Shown: positions 1 to 7,577 of the stretch, in pieces
Numbering within the stretch: position 1 is the first letter of the stretch
Layout of the letters: the number at the start of each line of letters is the position of its first letter
Source: Zunongwangia mangrovi
GTDB lineage: Bacteria > Bacteroidota > Bacteroidia > Flavobacteriales > Flavobacteriaceae
Reading direction: 5' to 3'
Assembly (NCBI RefSeq): GCF_900112105.1
Contig: NZ_FOKV01000007.1
Location: 124,001-188,000, forward strand
Length of the DNA stretch: 64,000 bases
Made by a program: the position numbers and the translations under genes
Notes under the pieces: generated by a model
What the model was told of the DNA's origin: nothing
What the model saw: the letters and a program-made list of their open reading frames with translations, nothing else
The model's database searches: none

Positions 1-638
1 TGAGTCTCTAGAATTTTAGCTTCAGGGTTCAACGCTTTTATAATCCTTTGAACATGTTGCAATTCCTGTTTTGATACCAGATCAGTTTTATTCAGGACGA
101 TAACATTAGCAAATTCAATTTGGTCTGTAAGTAAATTAACTATACTTCGATGATCTTCTTCATCATTAGCCATTTCACGATCCTCAAGAAGTTCTGCACT
201 AGAAAAATCATTCAAAAAATTAAACGCGTCGACTACAGTTAACATACAGTCGATATAGCTAAAATCTTTCAGATTATACAAACCTTCGTAATCTTCAAAG
301 CTAAAGGTTTGTGCTACAGGTATGGGTTCAGAAATTCCAGTACTTTCAATAATTAGATAATCGAAGCGGTTCTCTTTTGCAAGTCGTTGTACCTCTATCA
401 TGAGGTCTTCACGTAATGTGCAACATATGCAACCATTGCTCATTTCGACTAATTTCTCTTCTGTTTTTGAAAGGGTATGTTGATTTTCTACAAATTGCGC
501 ATCGATATTAATTTCGCTCATATCGTTTACAATGACAGCTAGTTTCATTCCTTCTCTGTTATGAAGAAGGTGATTAAGCAAGGTCGTTTTTCCTGCTCCT
601 AGAAAACCACTAAGTACGGTAACCGGAAGTTTGCGCAT
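1..638 (-). CDS. CobW/COG0523-family zinc GTPase, C-terminus outside the window
   Basis: The gene starts at the ATG at 638 on the minus strand and runs off the left edge, so only about 212 residues are visible. The N-terminus carries a Walker A motif (GFLGAGKTT), followed by the metal-binding GCICC motif about 60 residues later, then a STGISEP stretch and the NKTD guanine-specificity motif. These are the hallmarks of COG0523 G3E GTPases, which load or chaperone metals such as zinc. A Fur/Zur-type regulator lies 103 nt upstream on the same strand and a 13-bp palindrome sits 50 nt before the start, so a role in zinc limitation is the most likely one (inference). A cobalamin-related CobW role is less likely because no B12 genes are seen nearby. 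Confidence 0.9.
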   Translation of the reverse strand, partial: MRKLPVTVLSGFLGAGKTTLLNHLLHNREGMKLAVIVNDMSEINIDAQFVENQHTLSKTEEKLVEMSNGCICCTLREDLMIEVQRLAKENRFDYLIIESTGISEPIPVAQTFSFEDYEGLYNLKDFSYIDCMLTVVDAFNFLNDFSSAELLEDREMANDEEDHRSIVNLLTDQIEFANVIVLNKTDLVSKQELQHVQRIIKALNPEAKILET

Positions 639-688
639 ATCTTTATATTTTGATATGCGTCAAAAGTATGAAAAGCTTTTTAATAAAA

Positions 689-701
689 GCAACAAAGTTG
701 C
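689..701. promoter_or_regulatory. Putative Zur operator (perfect palindrome GCAAC-AAA-GTTGC)
   Basis: A perfect 5-3-5 inverted repeat lies 50 nt upstream of the CobW-type GTPase and just downstream of the Fur-family gene. A near-identical copy with one mismatch precedes the lipoprotein gene at 2506. Placement and repetition suggest an operator; assignment to the neighbouring Fur/Zur protein is inference. Confidence 0.5.
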
Positions 702-741
702 GTTAAAAATAAAAAATAATAGCTAAGCTTCTAGTTTAGAT

Positions 742-1152
742 TTAATTAGTTGAGTTGATGCAACGCTTACAAGTCCCAATGATAAGCAGTTGGGTTTCTC
801 TAATATTATATCCGGGCAGTTGAGGAACTTTTACAGTATTTGGTAAACACTCTACATTACCACATACTTCACATTGAAAATGTAAGTGATTATGAATATG
901 CTGCGGAGGCTCTTCATTACAAGTTTTACAAAGCGCGAAAAAAGATTTGCCGTTTTGTCCCGTTACAAAATGAATTTTACCGGCTTCAACAAATCGATCT
1001 AACATTCGATATACTGTTGTTTTATTGATATGATCTTCTAATTGCTCTCTAATTTCATCAGCAGTTAAAGCCTTTTCAGCATTTTTCAAGAGGTCTAAAA
1101 CCGCTTTTTGATGTTTTGTGTTTCTTGTTTTTTTACTCTCCGTAGTTTTCAT
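742..1152 (-). CDS. Fur-family transcriptional regulator, probably Zur-like
   Basis: A 136-residue protein with the Fur fold: an N-terminal winged helix (about 10-80, with INKTTVYRMLDRF as the recognition region) and a C-terminal metal and dimerisation domain. It has CKTC, a His-rich stretch (HIHNHLHF), CEVC and a terminal CKRC; the last two CxxC pairs form the structural zinc site of the family. It sits directly before the COG0523 GTPase gene and close to a lipoprotein gene, and both carry a matching palindrome. That context favours a zinc sensor over an iron (Fur) or peroxide (PerR) sensor, but the sequence alone does not settle the metal. No such palindrome is seen before its own start. 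Confidence 0.85.
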   Translation of the reverse strand: MKTTESKKTRNTKHQKAVLDLLKNAEKALTADEIREQLEDHINKTTVYRMLDRFVEAGKIHFVTGQNGKSFFALCKTCNEEPPQHIHNHLHFQCEVCGNVECLPNTVKVPQLPGYNIRETQLLIIGTCKRCINSTN

Positions 1153-1220
1153 AATCCTCCCTTTTATTACGTAAATGTAAGCTTTATCAAAAAAACTAAA
1201 AAATCACCTATTTTTCGTTT

Positions 1221-1252
1221 AAAACTAAAAGCAGGCCATTAAAGCCTGCTTT
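1221..1252 (-). terminator. Rho-independent terminator of the lipoprotein gene
   Basis: A 9-bp perfect stem (AAAGCAGGC / GCCTGCTTT, loop 7 nt) is followed on the minus strand by TTTTAGTTTT. It lies 48 nt past the stop of the lipoprotein gene and before the Fur-family gene. Confidence 0.75.
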
Positions 1253-1299
1253 CGAATCAAAATTTGAAAAATGAAAAATATAAAAAATAAAACTACTTA

Positions 1300-2466
1300 T
1301 TAGTGTTCATGTGCATCTTCCGAGGCCTGCGACATTACAAGAGTAATATCGGTTTCAAAAGTTAAACCTACAGTGGTTTCCGCTTGTACTTTAATTAAAT
1401 ATTCTCCTGCTGTAAGACTATGGTTATGGGCCACAGCTATTTGTCCTGTTTTCTTGTCGATACTTATAGTACCGGCTTCATTCGTAAAGGCTGCACCATC
1501 TTTTTGTATATTCAGAATTGAAAATGATTTTTTGTATTGAGCAGGATAGACGTTAGGAGCTGGTGATTGATAGTTTTCATGTAATGCGATATGCAAACGG
1601 TTTGTTAGAATAGTAAGATCAAGGTCAGGATAAAAGGTGCCATACAGAAATTTGATTTCAGGGATAAATCGCACACGAAATTGTCTTGTTGCCAAAGTGA
1701 AACCATCTCTGCTTAAGGAGGCTATAAGATCATTGGTCCATTCTGCCTCCTGATCGGGATCACCTGCGTTTTCATCAAATGAAATTTGGTTATTTTCTAT
1801 GAAAACCTTCCCGTCCGGTCGTCCGTTTTGGTGTAATTCCCACTGAGTGTTTTCAAGATCTAAATCTGGGGTAGAAAGATGGTAGGTTATGCTATCACTT
1901 GTTCCGTACATTTGATATGCAAATGGAATACGTAATTCATTATCCATTTCGTCTATATCAATTTGTGCAGGAGCAATTTTTACAAAGAATGTTTTACTTA
2001 CCGGTAAGAATGTTGGATAGGCACTTGCGGTAAGTGTAATTTCGTAAGCTTCTGGTAGTCTTTTTCCAGTTATGGACGAGCTAAAATTATTGGGATATAG
2101 TTCCTGACTTTGAATTGAAAATTGGTTATTCAATGTGTCTATAACAATACCTGTATCTAAAACATCCTCTAAGTTTTTATTATCAGTGATATTTATATTC
2201 TCATGGTTAAATAGCATTTCAAAACTTACATTTTGATCTTTATAATCTTCTGGCAGTTCAGCATAGAAGTCTTCCCCATAAGTTAGCTTAATCGTATCTG
2301 GTAAAGTGATAGGGGCCAGATAACCTGTGGGCTCGATTTCTGGTGGAGGTTCAGGTGTTTCTTCTACATCAGTGTCAATCATGAAATCATCAGAGCTATC
2401 GCAGGCGCTTACTAAAAATAGTAATATGGCTAGTTGCCATAATCTGGTAAAATAAAATTTGGTCAT
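1300..2466 (-). CDS. Surface lipoprotein, function unknown, possibly zinc-regulated
   Basis: The protein of 388 residues starts at the ATG at 2466; a TTG at 2481 would add five residues and is less likely. It has a lipoprotein signal peptide ending LVSAC. The residues after the cysteine (DSSDDF) are acidic and resemble the flavobacterial lipoprotein export signal, so surface exposure is likely. The rest looks like a row of beta-sandwich domains of cadherin or immunoglobulin type, without a catalytic motif I recognise. The C-terminus is EDAHEH, a possible metal-binding tail. A palindrome matching the one before the COG0523 GTPase lies 39 nt upstream of the start. A surface zinc-binding or scavenging role is inference only. 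Confidence 0.75.
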   Translation of the reverse strand: MTKFYFTRLWQLAILLFLVSACDSSDDFMIDTDVEETPEPPPEIEPTGYLAPITLPDTIKLTYGEDFYAELPEDYKDQNVSFEMLFNHENINITDNKNLEDVLDTGIVIDTLNNQFSIQSQELYPNNFSSSITGKRLPEAYEITLTASAYPTFLPVSKTFFVKIAPAQIDIDEMDNELRIPFAYQMYGTSDSITYHLSTPDLDLENTQWELHQNGRPDGKVFIENNQISFDENAGDPDQEAEWTNDLIASLSRDGFTLATRQFRVRFIPEIKFLYGTFYPDLDLTILTNRLHIALHENYQSPAPNVYPAQYKKSFSILNIQKDGAAFTNEAGTISIDKKTGQIAVAHNHSLTAGEYLIKVQAETTVGLTFETDITLVMSQASEDAHEH

Positions 2467-2505
2467 TGTTTTTTTGTGCAAGAATAGCAGTTTTTATAAT
2501 TAAAA

Positions 2506-2518
2506 GCAACCTTATTGC
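2506..2518. promoter_or_regulatory. Second putative Zur operator (GCAAC-CTT-ATTGC)
   Basis: This has the same 5-3-5 architecture as the palindrome at 689-701 with one arm mismatch. It lies 39 nt upstream of the lipoprotein ATG, where a repressor would overlap a promoter. Confidence 0.42.
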
Positions 2519-2700
2519 ATTAAATATATTTTACCGATTAATCTTCCACTGCTTGTACGATCTAGTTCAGGATTTTATAGTACCCAAATCGTTTTTTAAG
2601 TCATAAAAAATAAGAATTAGAAACAGAAACTTAAGAAGCTTCACTATTAAAATTGAATGATAATTTATCTAATTTCTAAAGCCTTCGCTTAAAATTTTAA

Positions 2701-2708
2701 TAATTTTG
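2701..2708 (+). promoter_or_regulatory. Bacteroidota -7 element TAATTTTG
   Basis: It matches the TAnnTTTG consensus and ends 21 nt before the ATG of the sensor kinase gene. No TTG at the usual -33 spacing is present, so support is limited. Confidence 0.3.
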
Positions 2709-2729
2709 TACATCGCCCAACTAATCAAC

Positions 2730-4445
2730 ATGCAACTTTCTTTAAGGACAATATTAGTGCTTTTAGGCATTCTTTTTTCGCTTAATCTTAGCAGTCAGTC
2801 TCAAAAGTCTTTTGAATTTCAAACTATAGATTCTTTATTACAGGAGCAAAATTATGCCTTAGCTAAAACTAAAGTTTCTAAACTGCTAACAACCCAAAAT
2901 GACGATTCTTTAAGCGCTAAAGTGCATTTGTATTTAGGCAAAATAGAATTACTTACCGGGAATATAGATACAGCACTTGCTGAATATTTTAAAGCTAAAG
3001 CACATCAAAATTATTTAAGCCTTCAGGATAAAGTCAATTTGTTTTCAGGCGTAGGAGTTATATATTCTAAATCTCAGAATTTTGAAGATGCCATTATAAA
3101 TTTTGAAGAAGCTTTAAATTATGCTGAAACTGATTTAGATCGTTTAAAAATCCTGGTAAATCTTGGCAGTGTTTCTATGGAAGCTGACAAAGAGCAGGTA
3201 AGCAAAATTTACAACGAAGCACTGGCAATCACTAGAAAGCTTGAAGAATACGGCGTAGAAGCCATTGTTTATACCAATCTTAGTAATTATTATCTTAAAG
3301 AACGCAACTGGAAAAAAGCGGAAGAAAGCGCAAAAAAAAGTCTACATTTAAGAGATTCCTTAAAAATGCCGGTTTCAGTAATTACTTTAAATAATCTTGG
3401 CTATGCACAGGTAAATAGCGGAAATATAGAAGACGGAATCAAAAACTACAATAAAGCTTTAAAGGATGCTAATTTGCAGGAAAAAATTCAGCTTTTATAC
3501 AATTTAACAAGCGCAAATATTGCTGCGGGAGATTACCAGACAGCATTACGATATTACGACCAATATGATAGTGTAAAGGATATTGCTGCCAGTAAAAACT
3601 ACGAACAAAAAATTGCCGATATCAGGACGGCTTATGAAACCGTAGAGAAAGAGAAAAAAATAGCCTTACTGGAAGCCGAAAATAAGATTAGAAAACGCGA
3701 ATTGATTTGGATTATCATAACCGGACTCGTTTTATTATTAGTATTAGGGATTGGTGGCTATTTTAGGATGAAACATATTAAGATTCGGCAAAGGTTAGAG
3801 CAATCTCATTTAAGAAGTAAATTTTTAAGATTGCAGCTTAATCCTCATTTTTTGTTTAATGCCCTGCAACAGGTTCAGTTCTATATTTATAAAAACGAGC
3901 GTGAAACGTCTATGCATTATCTGGATAATTTTGGAAAACTTATAAGATCGGTTTTAGAACATTCAGATTCAGATTTTATTAAAGTAAGTGAGGAAATTGC
4001 GATGCTTCATAATTATTTAAGTTTACAGGAAAATGCTATTGCAACAGATTTTTCGTTTCTAATTAAATGTGATGCTGCAATTTCTGCGGAAGAAATAAGG
4101 ATACCCGCAATGCTATTGCAGCCATTTGTAGAAAATGCGGTTATTCATGGCGCTAAAGGAAGACCAAATAATCCCAAAGTTGAGGTTTTATTTAAAACAA
4201 CAGAAGCTAAGCATAAAATAAGCGTTGAAATTATCGATAATGGCCTGGGAATTCAGCAAAAACAAAGAAATATTCAGCATGATAAATTACATCGATCTAT
4301 GGGGCAGGATATTCTTAAAAAGAGAATGCAAGAGCTAAATACAATAAATCAAATTAAAATAGATTTAGAAATTAGCAATGCTACCAAAGATGAAAAATAC
4401 CCGGGAACAAGGGTGAAACTTATTATCCCTTTTATTGACGTTTAA
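2730..4445 (+). CDS. LytS-type sensor histidine kinase with TPR domain
   Basis: The ATG at 2730 starts a signal-like hydrophobic segment; a TTG at 2706 would only add eight residues. In the 571-residue protein, tetratricopeptide repeats span roughly residues 30-290 in the periplasm. A short coiled coil follows, then one membrane helix near 326-347 (LIWIIITGLVLLLVLGIG). The cytoplasmic kinase is of the His_kinase/LytS type, with PHFLFNALQQ carrying the phospho-accepting histidine and an ATP-binding N box (QPFVENAVIHG). The response regulator gene begins 2 nt after the stop, so the two form a cognate pair. The signal sensed is unknown. Proteins of this layout are common in Flavobacteriia. Confidence 0.92.
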   Translation: MQLSLRTILVLLGILFSLNLSSQSQKSFEFQTIDSLLQEQNYALAKTKVSKLLTTQNDDSLSAKVHLYLGKIELLTGNIDTALAEYFKAKAHQNYLSLQDKVNLFSGVGVIYSKSQNFEDAIINFEEALNYAETDLDRLKILVNLGSVSMEADKEQVSKIYNEALAITRKLEEYGVEAIVYTNLSNYYLKERNWKKAEESAKKSLHLRDSLKMPVSVITLNNLGYAQVNSGNIEDGIKNYNKALKDANLQEKIQLLYNLTSANIAAGDYQTALRYYDQYDSVKDIAASKNYEQKIADIRTAYETVEKEKKIALLEAENKIRKRELIWIIITGLVLLLVLGIGGYFRMKHIKIRQRLEQSHLRSKFLRLQLNPHFLFNALQQVQFYIYKNERETSMHYLDNFGKLIRSVLEHSDSDFIKVSEEIAMLHNYLSLQENAIATDFSFLIKCDAAISAEEIRIPAMLLQPFVENAVIHGAKGRPNNPKVEVLFKTTEAKHKISVEIIDNGLGIQQKQRNIQHDKLHRSMGQDILKKRMQELNTINQIKIDLEISNATKDEKYPGTRVKLIIPFIDV

Positions 4446-4447
4446 AT

Positions 4448-5224
4448 ATGCTGCAGATGGATTTAGAAAGTAAAAAGGATTATTTACGAGTGCTTATTGT
4501 AGAAGATAACTATGCATCTTTGGCAATGCTTAGCGATATTCTTAAAACAAATTTTGGTTTCGAAATTTGTGCTGTAAGTACTTTAAAAGAAGCTAGTGAT
4601 AAAGTGGTTTCTTTTTTACCAGAATTGCTGATTTTAGATATTAATTTACCCGACGGGAATTCTATAGATTTTCTTGAAAACCTGTATCAACAGGGTTATC
4701 CAGAATTTAAGGTTATTTTTACCACTGCCTATGCCAACTACGCTGTAGATGCTTTTAAACTGAGTGCTTTAGATTTTTTACTGAAGCCCATAGCGCCACA
4801 AAACCTTATAAAATCTGTAGAAAAGGTCTTGAAAAATATTTCTGCTGAAAATTATAGAAAACAGCTGGAAACTTTATTTCTTAACGAAAGGCAAAAACAG
4901 AATAAAAAGATCGTTTTGAAAACGCAGGATGATATTCATATTGTAAGCTTAAAAGATATTATCCAGGCACAATCTGATAACAATTATACTTTATTTCATC
5001 TGGCGAATACTAAAAATGTTTTAGTTTCTAAATCGCTAAAGAAATTTGAAAATGAACTCTCAAAATATGGATTCTTAAGAGTTCATCAATCACACCTAAT
5101 AAATAGTGCACATATTGCTTCTTATAATCGAAAAAAGCAATTTGTGCTTTTAAGCGAGGGGGTAGAAGTGCCGGTTTCTCAAAATAAAAAGCATTTGTTA
5201 CTCAACTTTTTTAACGAATTCTAA
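4448..5224 (+). CDS. LytTR-family response regulator
   Basis: A 258-residue protein with an N-terminal receiver domain (about 13-130; phospho-acceptor D64 in LILDINLPDG, and a lysine in LLKPIAP) and a C-terminal LytTR DNA-binding domain (about 150-255, with FLRVHQSHLIN typical of the family). It is translationally adjacent to the LytS-type kinase (2 nt gap) and is its likely partner. An ATG at 4457 is an alternative start. No LytTR operator could be assigned by eye. Confidence 0.93.
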   Translation: MLQMDLESKKDYLRVLIVEDNYASLAMLSDILKTNFGFEICAVSTLKEASDKVVSFLPELLILDINLPDGNSIDFLENLYQQGYPEFKVIFTTAYANYAVDAFKLSALDFLLKPIAPQNLIKSVEKVLKNISAENYRKQLETLFLNERQKQNKKIVLKTQDDIHIVSLKDIIQAQSDNNYTLFHLANTKNVLVSKSLKKFENELSKYGFLRVHQSHLINSAHIASYNRKKQFVLLSEGVEVPVSQNKKHLLLNFFNEF

Positions 5225-5305
5225 CCAAATAGCAGTAAATTCTAACACACACGCTGCAGTTACTAAAGCCTTTTAAATTCTGAAGAACAGGTGTTTTTTG
5301 AGATG

Positions 5306-5313
5306 TATATTTG
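5306..5313 (+). promoter_or_regulatory. Bacteroidota -7 element TATATTTG
   Basis: A perfect TAnnTTTG match ends 24 nt before the ATG at 5338. No TTG at ideal spacing is seen. The same octamer precedes the tRNA gene at 35770. Confidence 0.42.
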
Positions 5314-5337
5314 AACTTGAATCGCAATAAATATCTC

Positions 5338-6153
5338 ATGAAAACAAAGCTTTATATTTTTGTACTTGGCTTTTTTATGATTTCCAGTGGTCTTCAGGCA
5401 CAATTATTCAATAAGATTAAAGGTAAAATTGAAGATAAAGCAGCAGAAGTTGTAGAAGAAGGACTAAACGCTGGGAAAAAGAATAAAAATACGAAGTCTA
5501 GATCTGGTAGAATTCAGTTAGGAGAAGTCATGGATTTTAATCCGGCAGATTCGATAATTTATGCTACTAATTTTTCAAGAACTAAAGTAGGTTCAATGCC
5601 GCAAGACTGGAAAACAACAGGATCTGGATCTGTAATTCCTGTAAGCCAGATAGGAGGGAACTGGTTAAAAATGTCTGAGCGTACATCATATAAATTAAAT
5701 AAATCTTTATACTATCCAGAAGATTTTACGGTAGAATTTGATCTTTTGGTAGCAGCAGATAAAGTAGATGATCTTTCGTCTTTATACTTTGGTTTCACTA
5801 AAGATAATAGTTTAAGCAGATGGATTTCTTCAAATAATATTTGGTATACAGAATTGCAGTATATGAATAATAATGATGTTGTTGTTAGCAGTCCTTCAGC
5901 AGATATTTACCAGGCTTTAAATTACGATTTAGAAACCTATGCAAATCAGGTAATGCATATAGCGATTGAAGTGCACCAAGACAAGGTAAAGATATTTTTA
6001 GATGGGAATAAGATAGCCGATACAAAATTATTTAACAGAGAGAAAGCAAAGCATTTCTTTATTAGTAGTCCGCTGCGCCAAAATCATAATTCAACAACTT
6101 TAATCAGTAATTTTAAAATTAGCGTTTATAAAGATTTGCTTGGGAAGTTGTAA
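5338..6153 (+). CDS. Secreted protein with jelly-roll/LamG-like domain
   Basis: The ATG at 5338 opens a good signal peptide (MKTKLYIFVLGFFMISSGLQ, then AQ); nine earlier residues in frame are not needed. The mature part (about 250 residues) begins with a Lys/Glu-rich amphipathic stretch (NKIKGKIEDKAAEVVEEG). A beta-rich domain starting near FNPADSIIYATNFSRTKVG follows, which resembles the concanavalin-like domains found ahead of OmpA domains in other flavobacterial proteins. No OmpA domain is present. Periplasmic or extracellular location is likely and the ligand is unknown. It follows the LytS/LytTR pair by 113 nt with its own -7 box and could be a target of that pair (inference). Confidence 0.7.
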   Translation: MKTKLYIFVLGFFMISSGLQAQLFNKIKGKIEDKAAEVVEEGLNAGKKNKNTKSRSGRIQLGEVMDFNPADSIIYATNFSRTKVGSMPQDWKTTGSGSVIPVSQIGGNWLKMSERTSYKLNKSLYYPEDFTVEFDLLVAADKVDDLSSLYFGFTKDNSLSRWISSNNIWYTELQYMNNNDVVVSSPSADIYQALNYDLETYANQVMHIAIEVHQDKVKIFLDGNKIADTKLFNREKAKHFFISSPLRQNHNSTTLISNFKISVYKDLLGKL

Positions 6154-6171
6154 AAAGTAGCAGAATCATAC

Positions 6172-6217
6172 AGCTGATATTCGATAAAAATTAAGTTTTT
6201 TTTATCGAATATCAGCT
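6172..6217 (+). terminator. Strong terminator with 19-bp perfect stem
   Basis: Positions 6172-6190 pair without mismatch with 6199-6217. The arms end in A-runs and T-runs, so the hairpin should act on both strands, between two convergent genes. Repeat copy A begins 8 nt further on, in the following T-rich tract. Confidence 0.85.
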
Positions 6218-6224
6218 ATTCTTT

Positions 6225-6268
6225 TTATTGGCACCGCTAAAGGCTATAATACCCCGAAGTAGTTTACT
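6225..6268 (+). repeat. Interspersed palindromic repeat, copy A (short form)
   Basis: This 44-nt unit begins TTATTGGCACCGC, has a central near-palindrome (GGCTATAATACCCC) and ends TAGTTTACT. It is nearly identical to the units at 7367 and 45691 and matches both ends of the longer units at 47691 and 48394. It lies between a terminator and the 3' end of the acetyltransferase gene. Confidence 0.85.
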
Positions 6269-6283
6269 GTTGGGAATTATTGC

Positions 6284-6778
6284 TTAACAATTACCAACCA
6301 CGCTTGCTAAGACAATAGATGTTTCTACTTGTCTCTCAGGAATATTCCAATAAAATTTTAAAAGTTTATTCTTCTCGGTTTCGGGTAAAACTTTAAAGCC
6401 GTTCTTGGTGTAAAAACTAATTGCCCAGGATGCACTGGCCCAGGTTCCAATCAAAATAGGTATTTTAGACATTTGGATGAGATGTCTAAGTAATTTACCT
6501 CCTATCCCTTTTTGTCTTTCTGAAGTTCGAACATAAGCATGCCTAATTAAAGTGACCTCGTTTTTAAATTGTATTCCCATAACGCCCAATATCTTATTAT
6601 TTTCTTCGAAGTTCCAGAATTCTACACCTTCAATAATCTGTTCTTGCAATTCTTCTTCAGTCATGTATGGTTCTTTCCATCGATCGCTGGGGATTACGCC
6701 TTTATAGGCTATTGAAGCATCGTTTATGATTTCATGTATTGTTGCAAATTCTTTCTTAGGATCACTTTTAATAATCAT
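6284..6778 (-). CDS. GNAT-family N-acetyltransferase
   Basis: A 164-residue protein with the GNAT fold. The acetyl-CoA-binding motif A is visible as RQKGIGGKLLRHL (about 88-100), preceded by a strand ending IRHAYVRTS and followed by the ASWAISFYTKNGFKVL motif typical of the family's last helix and strand. The substrate cannot be predicted. It lies 21 nt downstream of the tautomerase gene on the same strand and probably forms an operon with it. Its C-terminal tail (ETSIVLASVVGNC) is close to repeat copy A (16 nt away) and may have been reshaped by that insertion, which is speculative. Confidence 0.85.
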   Translation of the reverse strand: MIIKSDPKKEFATIHEIINDASIAYKGVIPSDRWKEPYMTEEELQEQIIEGVEFWNFEENNKILGVMGIQFKNEVTLIRHAYVRTSERQKGIGGKLLRHLIQMSKIPILIGTWASASWAISFYTKNGFKVLPETEKNKLLKFYWNIPERQVETSIVLASVVGNC

Positions 6779-6799
6779 ATAATTTAAATTCGGTTTAAT

Positions 6800-7189
6800 T
6801 TAGACTTCAATTTTATAATTTAAAGAAACCTCGTCGCCCGTCATTCCTCCAAATCCCCAATTTGATGCCGGACTTTCTAGTATAACAATCTCAATATCTG
6901 TTGTAGAAATATTCAATTGTTCATGGATTTCTTTAAACAACATTTTAATAAGATTCTTTTTGGTTGTGACGGTTCTTCCGGCAATCATCATTATTTCTAT
7001 GATGATGTATTTATCTGTTCTTCCCTCGGGATAATAAAAATCTTCTTTTTCAAGATTTATAAATCTATGAGCCCTTTTGTTTTTGGGAAAACTCAAGGTT
7101 TTAACCACACACTGATGAATAATATCTGATAGTTGAGATTTGATATTTTTCAGGTTTGTTTTTAATCCGTAAACTTTTATTTGTGACAT
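6800..7189 (-). CDS. Tautomerase-family protein
   Basis: A 129-residue protein that belongs by its motifs to the tautomerase superfamily. The C-terminal ESPASNWGFGGMTGDE stretch and the central RTVTTKKNLIKMLFKEI helix are characteristic of the single-domain tautomerase-like proteins seen in many bacteria. The classical catalytic proline after the initiator methionine is not there (MSQIK), so either the N-terminus has diverged or chemistry differs; annotated relatives also often lack a known substrate. It heads a probable two-gene operon with the downstream acetyltransferase. Confidence 0.75.
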   Translation of the reverse strand: MSQIKVYGLKTNLKNIKSQLSDIIHQCVVKTLSFPKNKRAHRFINLEKEDFYYPEGRTDKYIIIEIMMIAGRTVTTKKNLIKMLFKEIHEQLNISTTDIEIVILESPASNWGFGGMTGDEVSLNYKIEV

Positions 7190-7366
7190 CCTGATCTTAT
7201 TAGGTTGGGAAATAACTATAACGGTTTTGTATAGGGATTAGTACAATTTCAATAAATTTATCTAAAAAACATCGAATATAGGCTAGATGCCGGTTATAAA
7301 TTATTGCGATACGGTCTCTACTAAATTTTTTCAGTTTTGCTGATGAAAAGAGATTGTAGGTTTTAT

Positions 7367-7410
7367 TTATTGGCACCGCCAAAGGGTATAATACTCCGAG
7401 GTAGTTTACT
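7367..7410 (+). repeat. Interspersed palindromic repeat, copy B (short form)
   Basis: This 44-nt unit differs from copy A at only a few positions (CGCCAAAGGGTATAATACTCCGAGG in two adjacent pieces: CGCCAAAGGG and TATAATACTCCGAGG). It sits upstream of the tautomerase and downstream of GH43, in the same orientation as all other copies, and again follows a T-rich tract (TTTTATTTATTGG). Confidence 0.85.
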
Positions 7411-7441
7411 GCAGAAGAATTTAAAGCGACCTAAAATTAAT

Positions 7442-7464
7442 AAACCCCGCTAAAAGCGAGGTTT
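7442..7464 (-). terminator. Terminator of GH43, identical to the tRNA-Arg terminator
   Basis: A 10-bp stem, AAACCCCGCT pairing with AGCGAGGTTT around a 3-nt loop, is best paired on the minus strand where the one mismatch becomes G-T. It lies about 115 nt beyond the GH43 stop. The same 23 bp recur exactly at 35653-35675, in the same orientation, at the other end of the polysaccharide locus. Confidence 0.7.
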
Positions 7465-7577
7465 TATTTTTAGTAATCAATATAATTTAAGCTGTAAATT
7501 GAGCTATTATAACCAATTTTCTCTATTTGTCTCCTTTGGATAAAAGATCGATTTGTAATGTATAAAATTGATTAAAT

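Larger units (their letters stand above)
7190..7577. other. 388-nt gap holding repeat copy B and a terminator
   Basis: Between the tautomerase start and the GH43 stop there is no convincing gene. It contains repeat copy B (7367-7410) and the GH43 terminator (7442-7464). A 60-codon frame at 7200-7382 begins inside the repeat and has no recognisable protein features. Confidence 0.7.

Noticed and set aside
840-1028. Plus-strand frame inside the Fur-family gene
   Set aside because: It lies wholly antisense to a gene with clear Fur motifs. The same reasoning removes many antisense frames, for example 24672-24989, 54125-54562 and 44023-44283.
7200-7382. 60-codon frame between the tautomerase and GH43 genes
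   Set aside because: It starts within repeat copy B, has no start context or protein pattern, and is best explained by chance.
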